A DNA stretch of 64,000 nucleotides from Sulfurovum sp. (GCA_027049035.1 JALTVI010000107.1:144889-208888), one strand, 5' to 3'. Positions 18,647-28,354 are shown, counted from the stretch's first letter. Numbers and translations are program-made. The notes: generated from the sequence alone by a model not told the origin.

Positions 18647-20110
18647 TTAGGTAATCAGCAATATCCATGCAGTACCGACGGTGAGGAAAACAATCGTGTT
18701 GAGCAGCGTAATGAACCCGCCCACACGATAGATCTCTCCGGCTTCAAGGTAGCCGCTTCCAACATAGATGACGTTTGCCGAAGAGCCCTGCGGGGTGATG
18801 ACGGCATTGAAGTTGGTGGCAAAGAGAAGCATAAGTGCCATCAGTTCTGTCGGTACGCCCGCCTTGACGGCAACTCCAAGGAAAACAGAGAAGAGTGCAA
18901 GCATCTGTGCCGTTTGCGAGACGAAGAAGTAGTGAATGAGTACATAGGCGACAATGAGTGTCACATACGCTATCGGCCAGCTCATCCCCTCTATCGCCTC
19001 CGAAACATTCATACCAATCCACCCCATAAAGCCAAACTTGTTCAAAAAGAGCGACATCGCATAGAGAATGGAGAACCATACCAGTGTCTCAAGTGCTTTT
19101 CCCTCTTTCTCAAGGTCGGTGATAGTGAAGATGTTGGCAATCATCAATACGCCCAGTCCGAGAAATGCAACGGCGGTTTTGTTGATCTGCGGTACGAACG
19201 ATGAAGCGATCCAGAGTGTGACCATCCCGATAAAGACCACTGCCATGATCTTTTCATTGCGGTGTACAGGTCCCATATGTTTCAGTGCCTCTTCTGCGAT
19301 CTGCGGGGCATCAGGGGTCTCCTTGATCTCCGGTGGATAGATCTTCATCAAGACCCTCGGAATGAGGAAATAGAGCACCATGACCGGTACGACTGCCGCC
19401 AGCGCCCAGGAGGTATAGGTGATCTCCACGCCAAACTCCTTTGCCATCTTTGCACCGGCCGGGTTGGCAGCCATCGCCGTCAGCCAGAGTGCAGAAGAGA
19501 TGGTAAGCCCCGCCATCGAGGACATCATCAGGTAGGCGCCAAGCTTTTTTCGTGTACCGTCAGCAACTTTCGAACCGCTGTCTGCCGCAAGCGCATTGAC
19601 GATGGGAAAGAGCACGCCCGAGCGTGCCGTGTTGCTAGGAAAGGCGGGTGCGATGAACATATCCGCAGCCATTACGGAGTAGGAGAGACCGAGGCTGGTT
19701 TTGCCAAAACGTTTGATGATCAAAAAGGCGATGCGTTTTCCAAGCCCTGATTTGATGACCCCTCTTGCGATGAGAAAAGCAACGATAATAAGGAGAATCC
19801 AATCTTCGCTGAAACCGGTGAAGGCCTGCTTGGCTGTCAGTGTTCCCGTCAGTACCGCAGCCGAGACGCCAAGAATCGATGCGGTGAAAATGGGGGTGGC
19901 ATTGAGGATGACGGCCAGAATGGCGGCAGAGAAAATGGTAAAAAGATGCCAGGCTGTCTGTGCGGTAAAGCTTATATCCCCATGCGGTATTTTGGCAACA
20001 TACGCTTCGAGGCTCTCGGGCACAGGCAGGAACCACATCAGCAGAGCGACAAGCAGAACGATTGCCTGCAGAATATGCTGTTTGCGCTTTTGGTAGGGAC
20101 GGTGGGACAT
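18647..20110 (-). CDS. DASS/SLC13-family anion transporter (dicarboxylate type)
   Basis: A 487-residue inner-membrane carrier with about 12 membrane segments. The paired substrate/sodium motifs of the divalent anion:Na+ symporter family are visible as PAFPSNTARSG in the first half and VITPQGSSANVI in the second. Relatives carry oxoglutarate, malate, succinate or sulfate; the substrate cannot be assigned. It is transcribed divergently from a second family member whose start is 127 bp away, so the two may share a control region. Confidence 0.88.
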   Translation of the reverse strand: MSHRPYQKRKQHILQAIVLLVALLMWFLPVPESLEAYVAKIPHGDISFTAQTAWHLFTIFSAAILAVILNATPIFTASILGVSAAVLTGTLTAKQAFTGFSEDWILLIIVAFLIARGVIKSGLGKRIAFLIIKRFGKTSLGLSYSVMAADMFIAPAFPSNTARSGVLFPIVNALAADSGSKVADGTRKKLGAYLMMSSMAGLTISSALWLTAMAANPAGAKMAKEFGVEITYTSWALAAVVPVMVLYFLIPRVLMKIYPPEIKETPDAPQIAEEALKHMGPVHRNEKIMAVVFIGMVTLWIASSFVPQINKTAVAFLGLGVLMIANIFTITDLEKEGKALETLVWFSILYAMSLFLNKFGFMGWIGMNVSEAIEGMSWPIAYVTLIVAYVLIHYFFVSQTAQMLALFSVFLGVAVKAGVPTELMALMLLFATNFNAVITPQGSSANVIYVGSGYLEAGEIYRVGGFITLLNTIVFLTVGTAWILLIT

Positions 20111-20237
20111 ATCGCTTCCTTCTATCTATCATATTTGGTAAAAATGATACATCACTTTTGCATAGAAGCAGATTGTTAGTCATTTCTAAGTTGGATAAGG
20201 GCACAATTATTTGATAAGCAGAGATGGGAGGATAGGT

Positions 20238-21590
20238 ATGAATACGCAGGAGCAGGTAAAAAAGATAGCCTTGGCAGTGGTGTTGTCTGCCATTGCCTTT
20301 GGGCTTATGATGACATCGTTCACACTGCAGCAGTCAGGTCTCATCGCCGCCATCGTGCTGATGGTGACGCTTTGGAGCAACGAGGGGCTGCCGCTTGCGG
20401 TGGTCTCTTTGTTGCCTATTGTGATGTTCCCAGCGATGGGTATCTTGACGACAAAAGAGACGACAGTCAACTACGCCAACCCCATCATATACCTTTTTCT
20501 GGGGGGATTCCTCATCGCCATTGCCGTCGAGAAGACGGGCTTGCACAAGTGGATCGCCAACAAGATGCTGGGTATTTTTCCAAGCAGTGTGCGGGGGATC
20601 ATCTTCGCGCTCATTATTACCTCCGGACTGCTAAGCTCCGTACTCTCCAACACCACAACGACCCTGCTGCTGCTGCCCATAGCACTTTTTCTGACCGATG
20701 AGGTGAAGGTGAAGATGCGCCTGGCACTGGGGATTGCCTACGGCGCGAGTATCGGGGGCATCCTTACTCCCATCGGCACGCCGCCGAACCTCATTTTGAT
20801 GGGGCTGATGGATGAGTTCGGGATGAAAGCCATTCCCTTTATGCAGTGGATCATGCTGGTCGCGCCGCTGGTGTTCGTGATGTTTTTCATTGTCGGCTTT
20901 GTACTGAGTATCGGCCTCAAAGACCACCGCATCGAAGAGAATCTGGAAAAAAGAAAGCTGGACGGCAGCCAGAAGCGGGTACTTGGCATTCTTGGCGGAC
21001 TGGTACTGCTGCTGCTGATCAACGCGCCTATCAAACCCTACTACAGCGGGTTAGGACTCAGCGAGCCTGCCATTCTGCTGGGTGCGGGACTGCTGCTCTT
21101 CGTGCCGCCGTTCAATACCCTCAACTGGATGGAGGACAAGGAGAATATCCCCTACCGCATCATGTTCCTCTTTGGGGCGGGTTTTGCCATCGCCGCGGCG
21201 TTCACCAAGACAGGGATGGCCGGAGAGATAGCCAACTATCTCATCTCCTTTACCGGGCTTTCACTGCTGACATTTATCATCATTGTAGCGGCAATGATCA
21301 CCTTTACCACAGAGATCACAAGCAATACCGCACTCATCTCCATCATGCTGCCCATACTCTATGAGGTAGGCCAGAAGACCGGTGTGGATGCGACACTCAT
21401 CATGATGGTGGCAACGGTGTGTGCCTCCTATGCATTCATGCTGCCTATCGCGACACCGCCTAATGCCATTGCGATGAGCTCCGGTGTGGTCAATGTCAGA
21501 ACCATGGCAGCCTATGGCTTTGTCTTCAATATTGTGGGGATTATGCTGATCGTTACGATCGCCTATACCTACTGGCGGGGGATTCTGTAG
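20238..21590 (+). CDS. DASS/SLC13-family anion transporter
   Basis: A 450-residue polytopic carrier, distinct from the divergent neighbour. Family motifs are SNTTTTLLLLPIAL with TPIGTPPNLI in the first half, and TSNTALISIMLPI with ATPPNAIAMSSG in the second. I chose ATG 20238 because GGGAGGAT lies just upstream; a TTG 27 bp earlier has no such site. It may take up dicarboxylates or another divalent anion. The two divergent carriers could serve uptake and exchange of one substrate (inference). Confidence 0.88.
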   Translation: MNTQEQVKKIALAVVLSAIAFGLMMTSFTLQQSGLIAAIVLMVTLWSNEGLPLAVVSLLPIVMFPAMGILTTKETTVNYANPIIYLFLGGFLIAIAVEKTGLHKWIANKMLGIFPSSVRGIIFALIITSGLLSSVLSNTTTTLLLLPIALFLTDEVKVKMRLALGIAYGASIGGILTPIGTPPNLILMGLMDEFGMKAIPFMQWIMLVAPLVFVMFFIVGFVLSIGLKDHRIEENLEKRKLDGSQKRVLGILGGLVLLLLINAPIKPYYSGLGLSEPAILLGAGLLLFVPPFNTLNWMEDKENIPYRIMFLFGAGFAIAAAFTKTGMAGEIANYLISFTGLSLLTFIIIVAAMITFTTEITSNTALISIMLPILYEVGQKTGVDATLIMMVATVCASYAFMLPIATPPNAIAMSSGVVNVRTMAAYGFVFNIVGIMLIVTIAYTYWRGIL

Positions 21591-21638
21591 AAGCGGAAAG
21601 AGGCCGCTTTCCCGTCTTGTCAGACGGAAAAGGTCTCT

Positions 21639-22481
21639 TTATGGCTGAGGCGGAAGCCCGAGAGGGTCTCCGTTATTGTAGGGTTTTTTACGCTGCACTG
21701 CTGCAGGTTGTACCGAGGCTGCCTGCATAGTTCCGGATAGCTGTGCCGCCGGGGGTGGCGTATAGTTTCCGTCAAAGTCGATGACCCACTGGAATGTACG
21801 CTCCGTTTTTCCCTCCATGTTGAATGTATAGCTTTGCAGCTGACCATCCTGCATGGCCTTGACCGACGTATTGTTGTCCACATCGACAAGATACATCGCA
21901 TTGGTATAGGTGCTGTTTTCATCACGATGCTTGACATACCGCAGATTTCCGTCACTGTCCGGTTCCAGATCGAAAAGATAGGCGCCATCCCATGACAGGG
22001 TGACATCTCTGTTGGTATTGTCTGTTCGTATGACAAATGTCCAGCTGTCCTGAGAAACATTTTCCAGTCCATGATAGTCACTGGCATAGTTCTCCCCCTT
22101 TTCCCATCCCGGATGGGGGAAGAGGAGGGTCAGGTAGCTGCTGCTTCCCATCTGCGGTTTAAGTTCCCTGAGATCGTGACGGTCATAGCCTGCTGATCCA
22201 TCTGTGATGCGTCCGAGTACATTGACCTTGTCTGCAAGGTTTTCCGATGGGACTTCCGCACTGAGGCGAATGTACCATGTCTGTCTCTTCTGCGGTGCGG
22301 CAGACTGGGTGTTTGAACCCCCGTTGCCGCTACCGGAATTTCCCGATTGTGTGGATGCGCTCTCTGTACTATTGTCGCCAGATCCGCTGCTGCCTCCGCC
22401 GCTGCATCCTGTCAGGATGGCAAAAGAGAGCGGAAGTACGGTGAGCATCCAGAGTGTGCGTTGTAGTGTGTTACGTTTCAT
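21639..22481 (-). CDS. Putative lipoprotein with Ser/Gly-rich linker
   Basis: A 280-residue protein with a type II signal peptide: LPLSFAILTGCSGGG, lipobox Cys near residue 26. A Ser/Gly/Asn low-complexity linker (about 27-65), a globular beta-rich region and a Pro-rich tail ending GLPPQP follow. I do not recognise the family. It lies 11 bp after the repeat protein and probably belongs to the same RpoN-driven unit. Lipidation at the inner leaflet of the outer membrane is likely but inferred. Its acidic beta-rich body does not indicate an enzyme. Confidence 0.7.
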   Translation of the reverse strand: MKRNTLQRTLWMLTVLPLSFAILTGCSGGGSSGSGDNSTESASTQSGNSGSGNGGSNTQSAAPQKRQTWYIRLSAEVPSENLADKVNVLGRITDGSAGYDRHDLRELKPQMGSSSYLTLLFPHPGWEKGENYASDYHGLENVSQDSWTFVIRTDNTNRDVTLSWDGAYLFDLEPDSDGNLRYVKHRDENSTYTNAMYLVDVDNNTSVKAMQDGQLQSYTFNMEGKTERTFQWVIDFDGNYTPPPAAQLSGTMQAASVQPAAVQRKKPYNNGDPLGLPPQP

Positions 22482-22492
22482 TATGTGCCTCC

Positions 22493-25400
22493 TTACAGAC
22501 TTGGTGGTGCCGGCGGATCGCTAAGAACACTGTTTGCCGGAATAAGCAGTTTTGCACTCGTATTGAACGCTCCGGGGAGCAGTTCAACCCAGAATCCCTC
22601 ATGGGAGTTGAGCTCTCCCTCCATGCCCGGTGTGGTGTCGTCGAAGACATCGTAGGCGTTTCCGTTGTATTTCCAAATGTTCTTGGAGGCAAGGTTCGCA
22701 TTCTCTGCCCTGCTTGGCGAGTAGGCCACACCGTCAAAGACAAATCGCACTCCGCCCCAGTTGATGCTCAGGTTGCCCGGATGCCCGACAAGGTTGAACT
22801 TGCTGCTGTTGTCATCATCGGGAGTGGTCAGCGGGATCTCGTAACACCCCTGCGGGTCGGAACAGCCCGCAGCTCTGGTCACAGGGTATTGCGTCAGCGA
22901 ACCTGTGGCATCCCAGTAGCCGTTGTCAAGGCTCAGCACCCAGTACCCCTCTCCCTGCTCGATGGTATCACTCAGGTCGAGCCTGACATAGGCATCGTTT
23001 GCCTCATCCCGCTTGAAGACGACCCAGCGGTAATAGTAGTCGTTGGGGTCGAGCGTATCGCCGAAGAGCTTTTCGACCGTATTCGCATTGCTGTCGGGCT
23101 GGCACGGCACACCCACCATTGTCCAACGGTCGGCCACGAGGGCGCCGGCGAAGCTGCACTCGAAGCGTTTGAAGTAGGCCGAGCCGCTGTCGGTGCCGGC
23201 ATCGTCGTCATAGGGTGTGCCGATCAGCGCCGTGTCACCGTCGAGGGAGACATCATATCCGAAATAGTTACTTACTCCCGCGTCGGAGGCGGTTAGTTTC
23301 TTCTGCTCGTACCATTGGGTGCCCGAACGGACGAAGAGGTAGGCTGAGCCGCTGTCGGTGCCGTCGCCGTCGTCAGCGTACGCGCCGACGAGCGCCGTGT
23401 CGCCCGAGAGGGAGACGGCATAGCCGAAATTGTCGCCCGCTGCCGCGTCCGAGGCGGTGAGCTTCGCCTGCTGGCTCCAGCTTGAGCCCGAACGGGTGAA
23501 GACGTAGGCTGTGCCGCTGCTGGTGCCGCCGTCGTCGTCACCATTTGCGCCGATCAGTGCCGTATCGCCCGAGAGGGAGACGTCAGAGCCGAAATAGTCA
23601 CCTGCCGCCGCATCCGAGGCAGTCAGCTTTGCCTGCTGGCTCCACGATGTCCCCGAACGGGTGAAGACATAGGCCGAGCCGCTGTAGGTACCGCCGTCAT
23701 CGTCATTGACTGTGCCGATCAGCGCCGTGTCGCCCGAGAGAGCAACGGCAGAGCCGAAATGGTCACCCGCCGCCGCGTCCGAGGCGGCCAGCTTGGCCTG
23801 CTAGCTCCAGTTTGAGCCCGAACGGGTAAAGACGTAGGCCGAACCGCTGTCGGTGCCGCCGTCGTCGTCAGCGTACGCGCCGACGAGCGCCGTGTCGCCC
23901 GAGAGGGAGACGTCATGTCCGAAATAGTCACCCGCCGCCGCGTCCGAGGCAGTCAGTTTTGCCTGCTGGCTCCAAGTCGTGCCCGAACGGGTGAAGACGT
24001 AGGCTGAGCCGCTATCGGTAGCGCCGTCATCGTCTCTGTATGCGCCAATTAGCGCCGTATTGCCCGAAAGGGAGACGGCCCACCCGAAATAGTCATAGGA
24101 CGCTGCGTCCGAGGCAGTTAGTTTTGCCTGCTGGCTCCAGCTTGAGCCCGAACGGGTGAAGACGTAGGCCGAGCCGCTGCCGCTGCCGGCGTCATCGTCA
24201 CCGTGCGCGCTGATGAGCGCAGTATCGCCCGAGAGGGAGACAGCATTTCCAAAATAGTCATAGGACGCTGCGTCCGAGGCGGTCAGTTTTGCCTGCTGGC
24301 TCCAGCTTGAGCCCGAACGGGTGAAGACGTAGGCCGAGCCAGTGTCAGTGCTGTCGTTGTATGGAGAGCCAATCAGTGCGGTATCACCATCGAGTGAGAC
24401 GGCATTCCCAAATTGGTCACCTATTGCCGCGTCCGAGGCGGTCAGCTTGGCCTGCTGGCTCCATGATGTCCCCGAACGGGTGAAAACGTAGGCCGCGCCG
24501 CTGTCGGTGCCGCCGTCATTGTCTTTGTATGCGCCGATCAACGCCGTATCTTCGGAGAGGGAGACGGCATTCCCGAAGTGGTCATAGCCCGTCGCTGCAG
24601 GATCAGTGAGCTTTGCCTGCGTTACCCAACCCGCTGCGGTATGGACCAGAACATAGACTGATCCACTTTGGACGCTGGTATCGCCTTGATCATTTGGAGT
24701 ACCAATGAGTACAGTGTCACCGGAGACAGAAACGGATAGTCCGAAGCTGTCGCCTGCATCCGCATCCGAAGTAACCCCGACCACTTTCTGCTCTGTCGCA
24801 AAGATAGGGTCGACCGTTACGGGCCATGCGGCTTGGGATGCATCGATGACGATATGCAGCCGCCCGTTGTTGAGGGAGAGTTTCGCGTCGAGTTCTTTGT
24901 TCTTTGCATCGTAGGCTTTAAGCCCCTTGTAGTCGAATGCTTTGACATTCCCCTTGTAGAAAGCCACAGCCGTGTCGCTCACCTTTTTGGGTGTCAGCGC
25001 TCCCTCGTAGCGCAAAGAGAGGATGACCGGGCTTTTGCCGTCAAAGCCCTTGGGCTGATTGAGGGTGAAGCCCTGCTCCAGCCCCTTGGGGTCGTTGACG
25101 TACCATTCGCTTACGCTGCCGTGGTCAAACTCGACTCTGTTGTTTTGTACCACCGGGGCATTTTTGCCTACAGGAGAGAGTGCGTTCTCTGTACCGTAAG
25201 CGTAAAGCTGCATACCGAACTGCCACTGGCGATTGAGGAGTTTGAGGCCCTTTTTGCCATAGTGGATGCCGTAGCGCATTTTGGGGTTGTAGGCCCCATA
25301 GCTGTACCCCGACTCTTTTTTCTTCAGCGGCTCCACTTTGTGACGCGCTTCACTGAACGCCTGCCAGAGCCCTTTGGGGATGGCTTTGCCCTCTTTTGTC

Positions 25401-25501
25401 GTAGTTGGCGGTGCAGCCGAGGCGAAGAGGCTTGACGATACCATCATGCCCGCTGTCACAAGAGCAAGCAGCCATCGGCTCTTTTTTCTGTTTGGTTTCA
25501 T
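22493..25501 (-). pseudogene. FG-GAP-type repeat surface protein, interrupted by an in-frame TAG
   Basis: One frame of about 1003 codons stays open from ATG 25501 to 22493 except for a TAG at 23803-23801. It encodes a signal peptide (cleavage near FASA), an N-terminal domain (to about residue 230), ten beta-propeller-like repeats of the form [36 protein letters not shown], and a C-terminal domain of about 215 residues (DRWTMVGVP onward) ending DPPAPPSL. The TAG replaces CAG in the [13 protein letters not shown] linker after repeat 6; every other copy of this linker that has the second Gln codon keeps CAG. Without readthrough only 566 residues are made. Single-base decay, strain variation or sequencing error are all possible. 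Confidence 0.82.
23274..24460 (-). repeat. Tandem 165-bp DNA repeats within the FG-GAP gene
   Basis: The linker marker GCTCCA (plus strand) recurs at 23474, 23639, 23804, 23969, 24134 and 24299, always exactly 165 bp apart, with a diverged copy at 23309 and a shorter 159-bp step to 24458. Each unit encodes 55 residues. The units are highly similar at DNA level, so recombination between them should change copy number in steps of 55 codons without a frameshift. Confidence 0.9.
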
Positions 25502-25543
25502 TTTCTATCCTTTCTTTCATTCTGTTTTTCTGTTTGTCACGCT

Positions 25544-25762
25544 TCATTCCGAAAAGAGCCAGTCATTCTGCTGCGGCTTCCGGCTGGAAGGCGGTGGATC
25601 AGGAGGGTACCCCAGGACATTGGAGCCTGCCCCTTCGGCGGGCGGTGCAACGGTCATACTGCCAAGCAGCAGAAGCTTGGGTGTGTTGTAGAGTGCTTTT
25701 TTGATCAGAGAACGTTTGGAGTTGTCTATGCAGTTGTGTCTGCATGCACTTCTCTTTTGCAT
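25544..25762 (-). CDS. Small Pro-rich protein, first gene after an RpoN-type promoter
   Basis: A 72-residue protein that I do not recognise. It has a basic N-terminus with two Cys (MQKRSACRHNCID), a central LIKKALYNTPKLLLLGS, and a Pro-rich, acidic C-terminus (GYPPDPPPSS...). I chose ATG 25762 because AGGAGG lies 8 bp upstream. It is 42 bp before the repeat-protein gene on the same strand. The C-termini of all three genes in this unit are Pro-rich, which hints at a shared partner (inference). Confidence 0.6.
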   Translation of the reverse strand: MQKRSACRHNCIDNSKRSLIKKALYNTPKLLLLGSMTVAPPAEGAGSNVLGYPPDPPPSSRKPQQNDWLFSE

Positions 25763-25809
25763 TTTCACTTCCTCCTTTTGGCCCATTTCCTAATTATAAA
25801 AAAAAGATG

Positions 25810-25826
25810 TGCCAAAAATGTGCCAA
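25810..25826 (-). promoter_or_regulatory. Sigma-54 (RpoN) promoter
   Basis: On the minus strand TGGCAC-N5-TGGCAC places the invariant GG (-24) and GC (-12) exactly 12 bp apart, as RpoN promoters require. The predicted start is near 25800, giving a leader of about 38 nt with AGGAGG at the right distance from ATG 25762. No activator gene lies nearby. Only the -12 T-to-G change departs from the consensus. Confidence 0.72.
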
Positions 25827-25991
25827 AATGGAGAATTGGTGTATTTTTCTGTGAAAAAAAGCGTCTTTTTTTCTAAAATGGGCACAAATGTGTCATTTGA
25901 GACGGTACAACAGTATCTTTACAGTGTATAGATGGAAGAGAGGAAGGAATGACGTATAAACCGGAGGGTGAAGTCAGCAGGTCACCTGCGC

Positions 25992-26621
25992 CTACTGCAT
26001 CTTCATGACAATATCTTCAAGCGAATTGGCACACATGCGCATGCGCTTCCCGATATCTTTGAGCTGGTGAAGCATCTCTTTGTCCACGAAGACCTTTCGG
26101 GTATCATTGCAGTCGGCAAGCTGGGCCATCTTCTGAATATAGATCGTTACCAGTGCATCGTAGGTCTCTCTTACCTCCTGTGCCTGTGTCGCAATGGCCT
26201 GGGCATTCTCCTTTTTGAGATTTGCAAACCCCTCCTCGAGTACCGTTGCAGCGTGGGAGAGTTTGATGATAAGAGGGTGGTAGGTGTGGCTGAGATGGTC
26301 GACACCGTAGGCTTCCGCCTCGAGCAGGAAGTGGCGTACACTGATGGCGATCCAGTCAAGCTCGGTGATGACGCGGTAGATCGACTCTCTGTCAATAGGG
26401 GTAATGAAAGCATTGAGCAGTTCACTCATGTTCCTGTCACGGATCGCTTTAGCCTGCTGCTGATCGTGTTTGATCTTTTCACAGCGGCTGGAGTCTTTCT
26501 GTGTAAAGCAGTGGAGAAGATCATCGATGATGGTCTGGATGACACCTGCATGCTCATGCAGCCCTTTGATGAAATCTACCTCTTTGGGAAGAATATACTT
26601 TTTGATGAGTGAGTGGATCAT
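25992..26621 (-). CDS. DUF47-family PhoU-like protein
   Basis: A 209-residue all-helical cytoplasmic protein of the DUF47 family, usually paired with PiT phosphate carriers and thought to regulate them. It starts MIHSLIKKYILPKEVDF and has the long amphipathic helices typical of the family. I chose ATG 26621 because it overlaps the transporter stop by 4 bp; a start 111 bp upstream would lie inside that gene. Together with PiT, PPK2 (45977) and Ppx/GppA (32463) it belongs to phosphate and polyphosphate handling. Confidence 0.87.
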   Translation of the reverse strand: MIHSLIKKYILPKEVDFIKGLHEHAGVIQTIIDDLLHCFTQKDSSRCEKIKHDQQQAKAIRDRNMSELLNAFITPIDRESIYRVITELDWIAISVRHFLLEAEAYGVDHLSHTYHPLIIKLSHAATVLEEGFANLKKENAQAIATQAQEVRETYDALVTIYIQKMAQLADCNDTRKVFVDKEMLHQLKDIGKRMRMCANSLEDIVMKMQ

Positions 26622-27661
26622 ATGAACGCTCCTATGGTATGGATGAAGGCGTAGGCGTAGAGGGCACCCAGCAGTATGGAGACCGAGACATTCAGCAGCC
26701 ATCCCGCCACGATCTGCCCGGCACGCCCCCAAGCGACATGGGAGGGCTTTTCGGCCGCACCGTTACCAAGCAGGGTCGCCGTGACCACCTGGGTGGTGGA
26801 AGTGGGGGCACCTATGGCGGTTGCCAGTGTATTGACCAGTGCGGCGCCGAGCTGGTTGGCGACAGCATGGATAATGCGGATACGGTAGAGTTCGAAGCCC
26901 AGCGTCTTGATGATACTCCAGCCGCCGAACATCGTTCCGAGTGTAATGGCCGTCGTACACATCAGTATAACCCAGAGCGGGATTGTGAATTGCTGTGTCT
27001 CTCCGCTTGCCAGCAGCATCATTCCGATGATGGCCATCCCTTTCTGGGCATCGTTGGCGCCATGGGAGAAGCCAAGCCACGCGACACTGAAATATTGTGA
27101 AACGACAAAGAGGGGGCGGATTTTGACGGTGAATCGCCTAAAAACAAAAAAGATTGTTTTCATAAGGAGAAAACCGATAATGAAGCCAAAAAGCGGTGAG
27201 ACAAAGAGCCCCACCACCACCTTCATGAGCCCCTCGAGCCTGAAGTCCATCAGGGCATCGATACCCCAGTTGATATGGGAGGAGCCTACAATAAAGAGCC
27301 CGGCACCCACCAACCCTCCGGCAAGCGAGTTTGAAGAGGAGGAGGGAAGGCCCAGTTTCCAGGTAGCAAGGTTGTAGCTGATGGCTGCCAGCAGTGCGGC
27401 AATGACAACCGCCTGCGCATGGAGTGTATCGGCACCGGATATTTCGACAAAGGTTCCGACCGTGTCGGCAACGGCAAGTCCTGCGACAAGAGGACCGAGA
27501 AATGTAAAAACAGACACAATGGCAATGGCGACACTGCTTTTCATCGCACGTGAAGCGATGGCAGTGGCAACCATATCCGCTGCGTCATGAAAACCGTTTG
27601 TGAAGTCGTACGCAAAGACGGTAACAACAGTCAGGACAAGAAGAATCGATGTAATGTCCAT
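26618..27661 (-). CDS. pit: Low-affinity inorganic phosphate transporter, PiT family
   Basis: A 347-residue inner-membrane phosphate symporter. Family signatures occur in both halves: YDFTNGFHDAADMVATAI near residue 20 and GFSHGANDAQKGMAII near 200, plus SSSSNSLAGGLVGAG and GAPTSTTQVVTATLLGNG. About ten membrane segments. It is followed directly by its DUF47 partner (ATGA overlap), the common bacterial arrangement. The specific symbol pitA/pitB cannot be decided. Confidence 0.92.
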   Translation of the reverse strand: MDITSILLVLTVVTVFAYDFTNGFHDAADMVATAIASRAMKSSVAIAIVSVFTFLGPLVAGLAVADTVGTFVEISGADTLHAQAVVIAALLAAISYNLATWKLGLPSSSSNSLAGGLVGAGLFIVGSSHINWGIDALMDFRLEGLMKVVVGLFVSPLFGFIIGFLLMKTIFFVFRRFTVKIRPLFVVSQYFSVAWLGFSHGANDAQKGMAIIGMMLLASGETQQFTIPLWVILMCTTAITLGTMFGGWSIIKTLGFELYRIRIIHAVANQLGAALVNTLATAIGAPTSTTQVVTATLLGNGAAEKPSHVAWGRAGQIVAGWLLNVSVSILLGALYAYAFIHTIGAFI

Positions 27662-27690
27662 ATACTGTTATATGCCTTTATGCGTGAAAA

Positions 27691-28119
27691 TTACATCAAA
27701 TTTCTGTGCTCGACCATCGCGCAGAGGTTCTGTACCACTTTCATACCGGCATTTTTCGCCTTCTCTGCCGCTTCGTTGTTGACCAGCCCCTGCTGTCCCC
27801 AGAATACTTTGATATCACCACGTTCTATCGCCGCATCTGCGATGGCATCGAAGGCATCGGGTTTTCTGAAGATATCGACCATATCGACCTCAAACGGGAT
27901 TTCCTTTAAAGAACGGTAGACCTTTTCACCGAGAATGGTATCTTCCTTGGGGTAGACAGGCACGATCTTGTAGCCCGCCTCCTGCAGATACTTCGCGACA
28001 CGGTGGCTCGGTTTGCTCGGATCCGGAGAGAGCCCCAGAACGGCAATGGTCTTGACACTGTCGAAGATCTCCTTGATCTCCTCTTTGTTGCTGTTTACAG
28101 TAGGAAATTCACATTCCAT
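27691..28119 (-). CDS. CoA-binding (YccU-type) protein
   Basis: A 142-residue Rossmann-fold CoA-binding domain protein. The nucleotide loop is VLGLSPDPSKPSHRVAKYL, and the later PVYPKEDTILG, VDIFRKPDA and FWGQQGLVNNEA segments match the family. These small proteins bind CoA, and their cellular role is not settled. It starts at ATG 28119 after AAAGGATTG and is the lone gene between PiT and a structured intergenic element. Cytoplasmic. Confidence 0.85.
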   Translation of the reverse strand: MECEFPTVNSNKEEIKEIFDSVKTIAVLGLSPDPSKPSHRVAKYLQEAGYKIVPVYPKEDTILGEKVYRSLKEIPFEVDMVDIFRKPDAFDAIADAAIERGDIKVFWGQQGLVNNEAAEKAKNAGMKVVQNLCAMVEHRNLM

Positions 28120-28191
28120 TTACAATCCTTTTTTGGTGTTATCTATTACTGTATATGGTATTTGGCTGATATCTATGAATTTTCGCTCTAA

Positions 28192-28354
28192 GGTTTCACT
28201 CGATGGCGACAAAGGAGCACTCAACCCGTAGGGCGGCGCCTCCATGGCTGCGCTTTGCTCCGACCATTTCGGTTCCGAAGCTACAAAAGACAAGCAGTTG
28301 TCTTTTGCTTAACGCTTCTCATGTTTGCGACTGCCAGAGCTATCGAGTGAAACC
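28192..28354. repeat. Structured intergenic element with 13-bp terminal inverted repeats
   Basis: A perfect 13-bp inverted repeat (GGTTTCACTCGAT at 28192-28204 and its complement at 28342-28354) bounds a 163-bp segment. Inside are a perfect 9-bp hairpin (28285-28306, AAAAGACAA / TTGTCTTTT, loop GCAG) and a shorter GGAGC/GCTCC pair. No protein is encoded. It occupies most of the 297-bp gap between the CoA-binding and HAD genes and could be a small non-autonomous mobile element. Confidence 0.6.

Noticed and set aside
23274-24460. CRISPR-like regular repeats
   Set aside because: The 165-bp repeats are continuous coding units without unique spacers; they encode FG-GAP protein repeats.
25968-26612. 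Plus-strand open frame over DUF47
   Set aside because: The minus-strand DUF47 protein has a family match, coupling to PiT and proper start; the plus frame has none.
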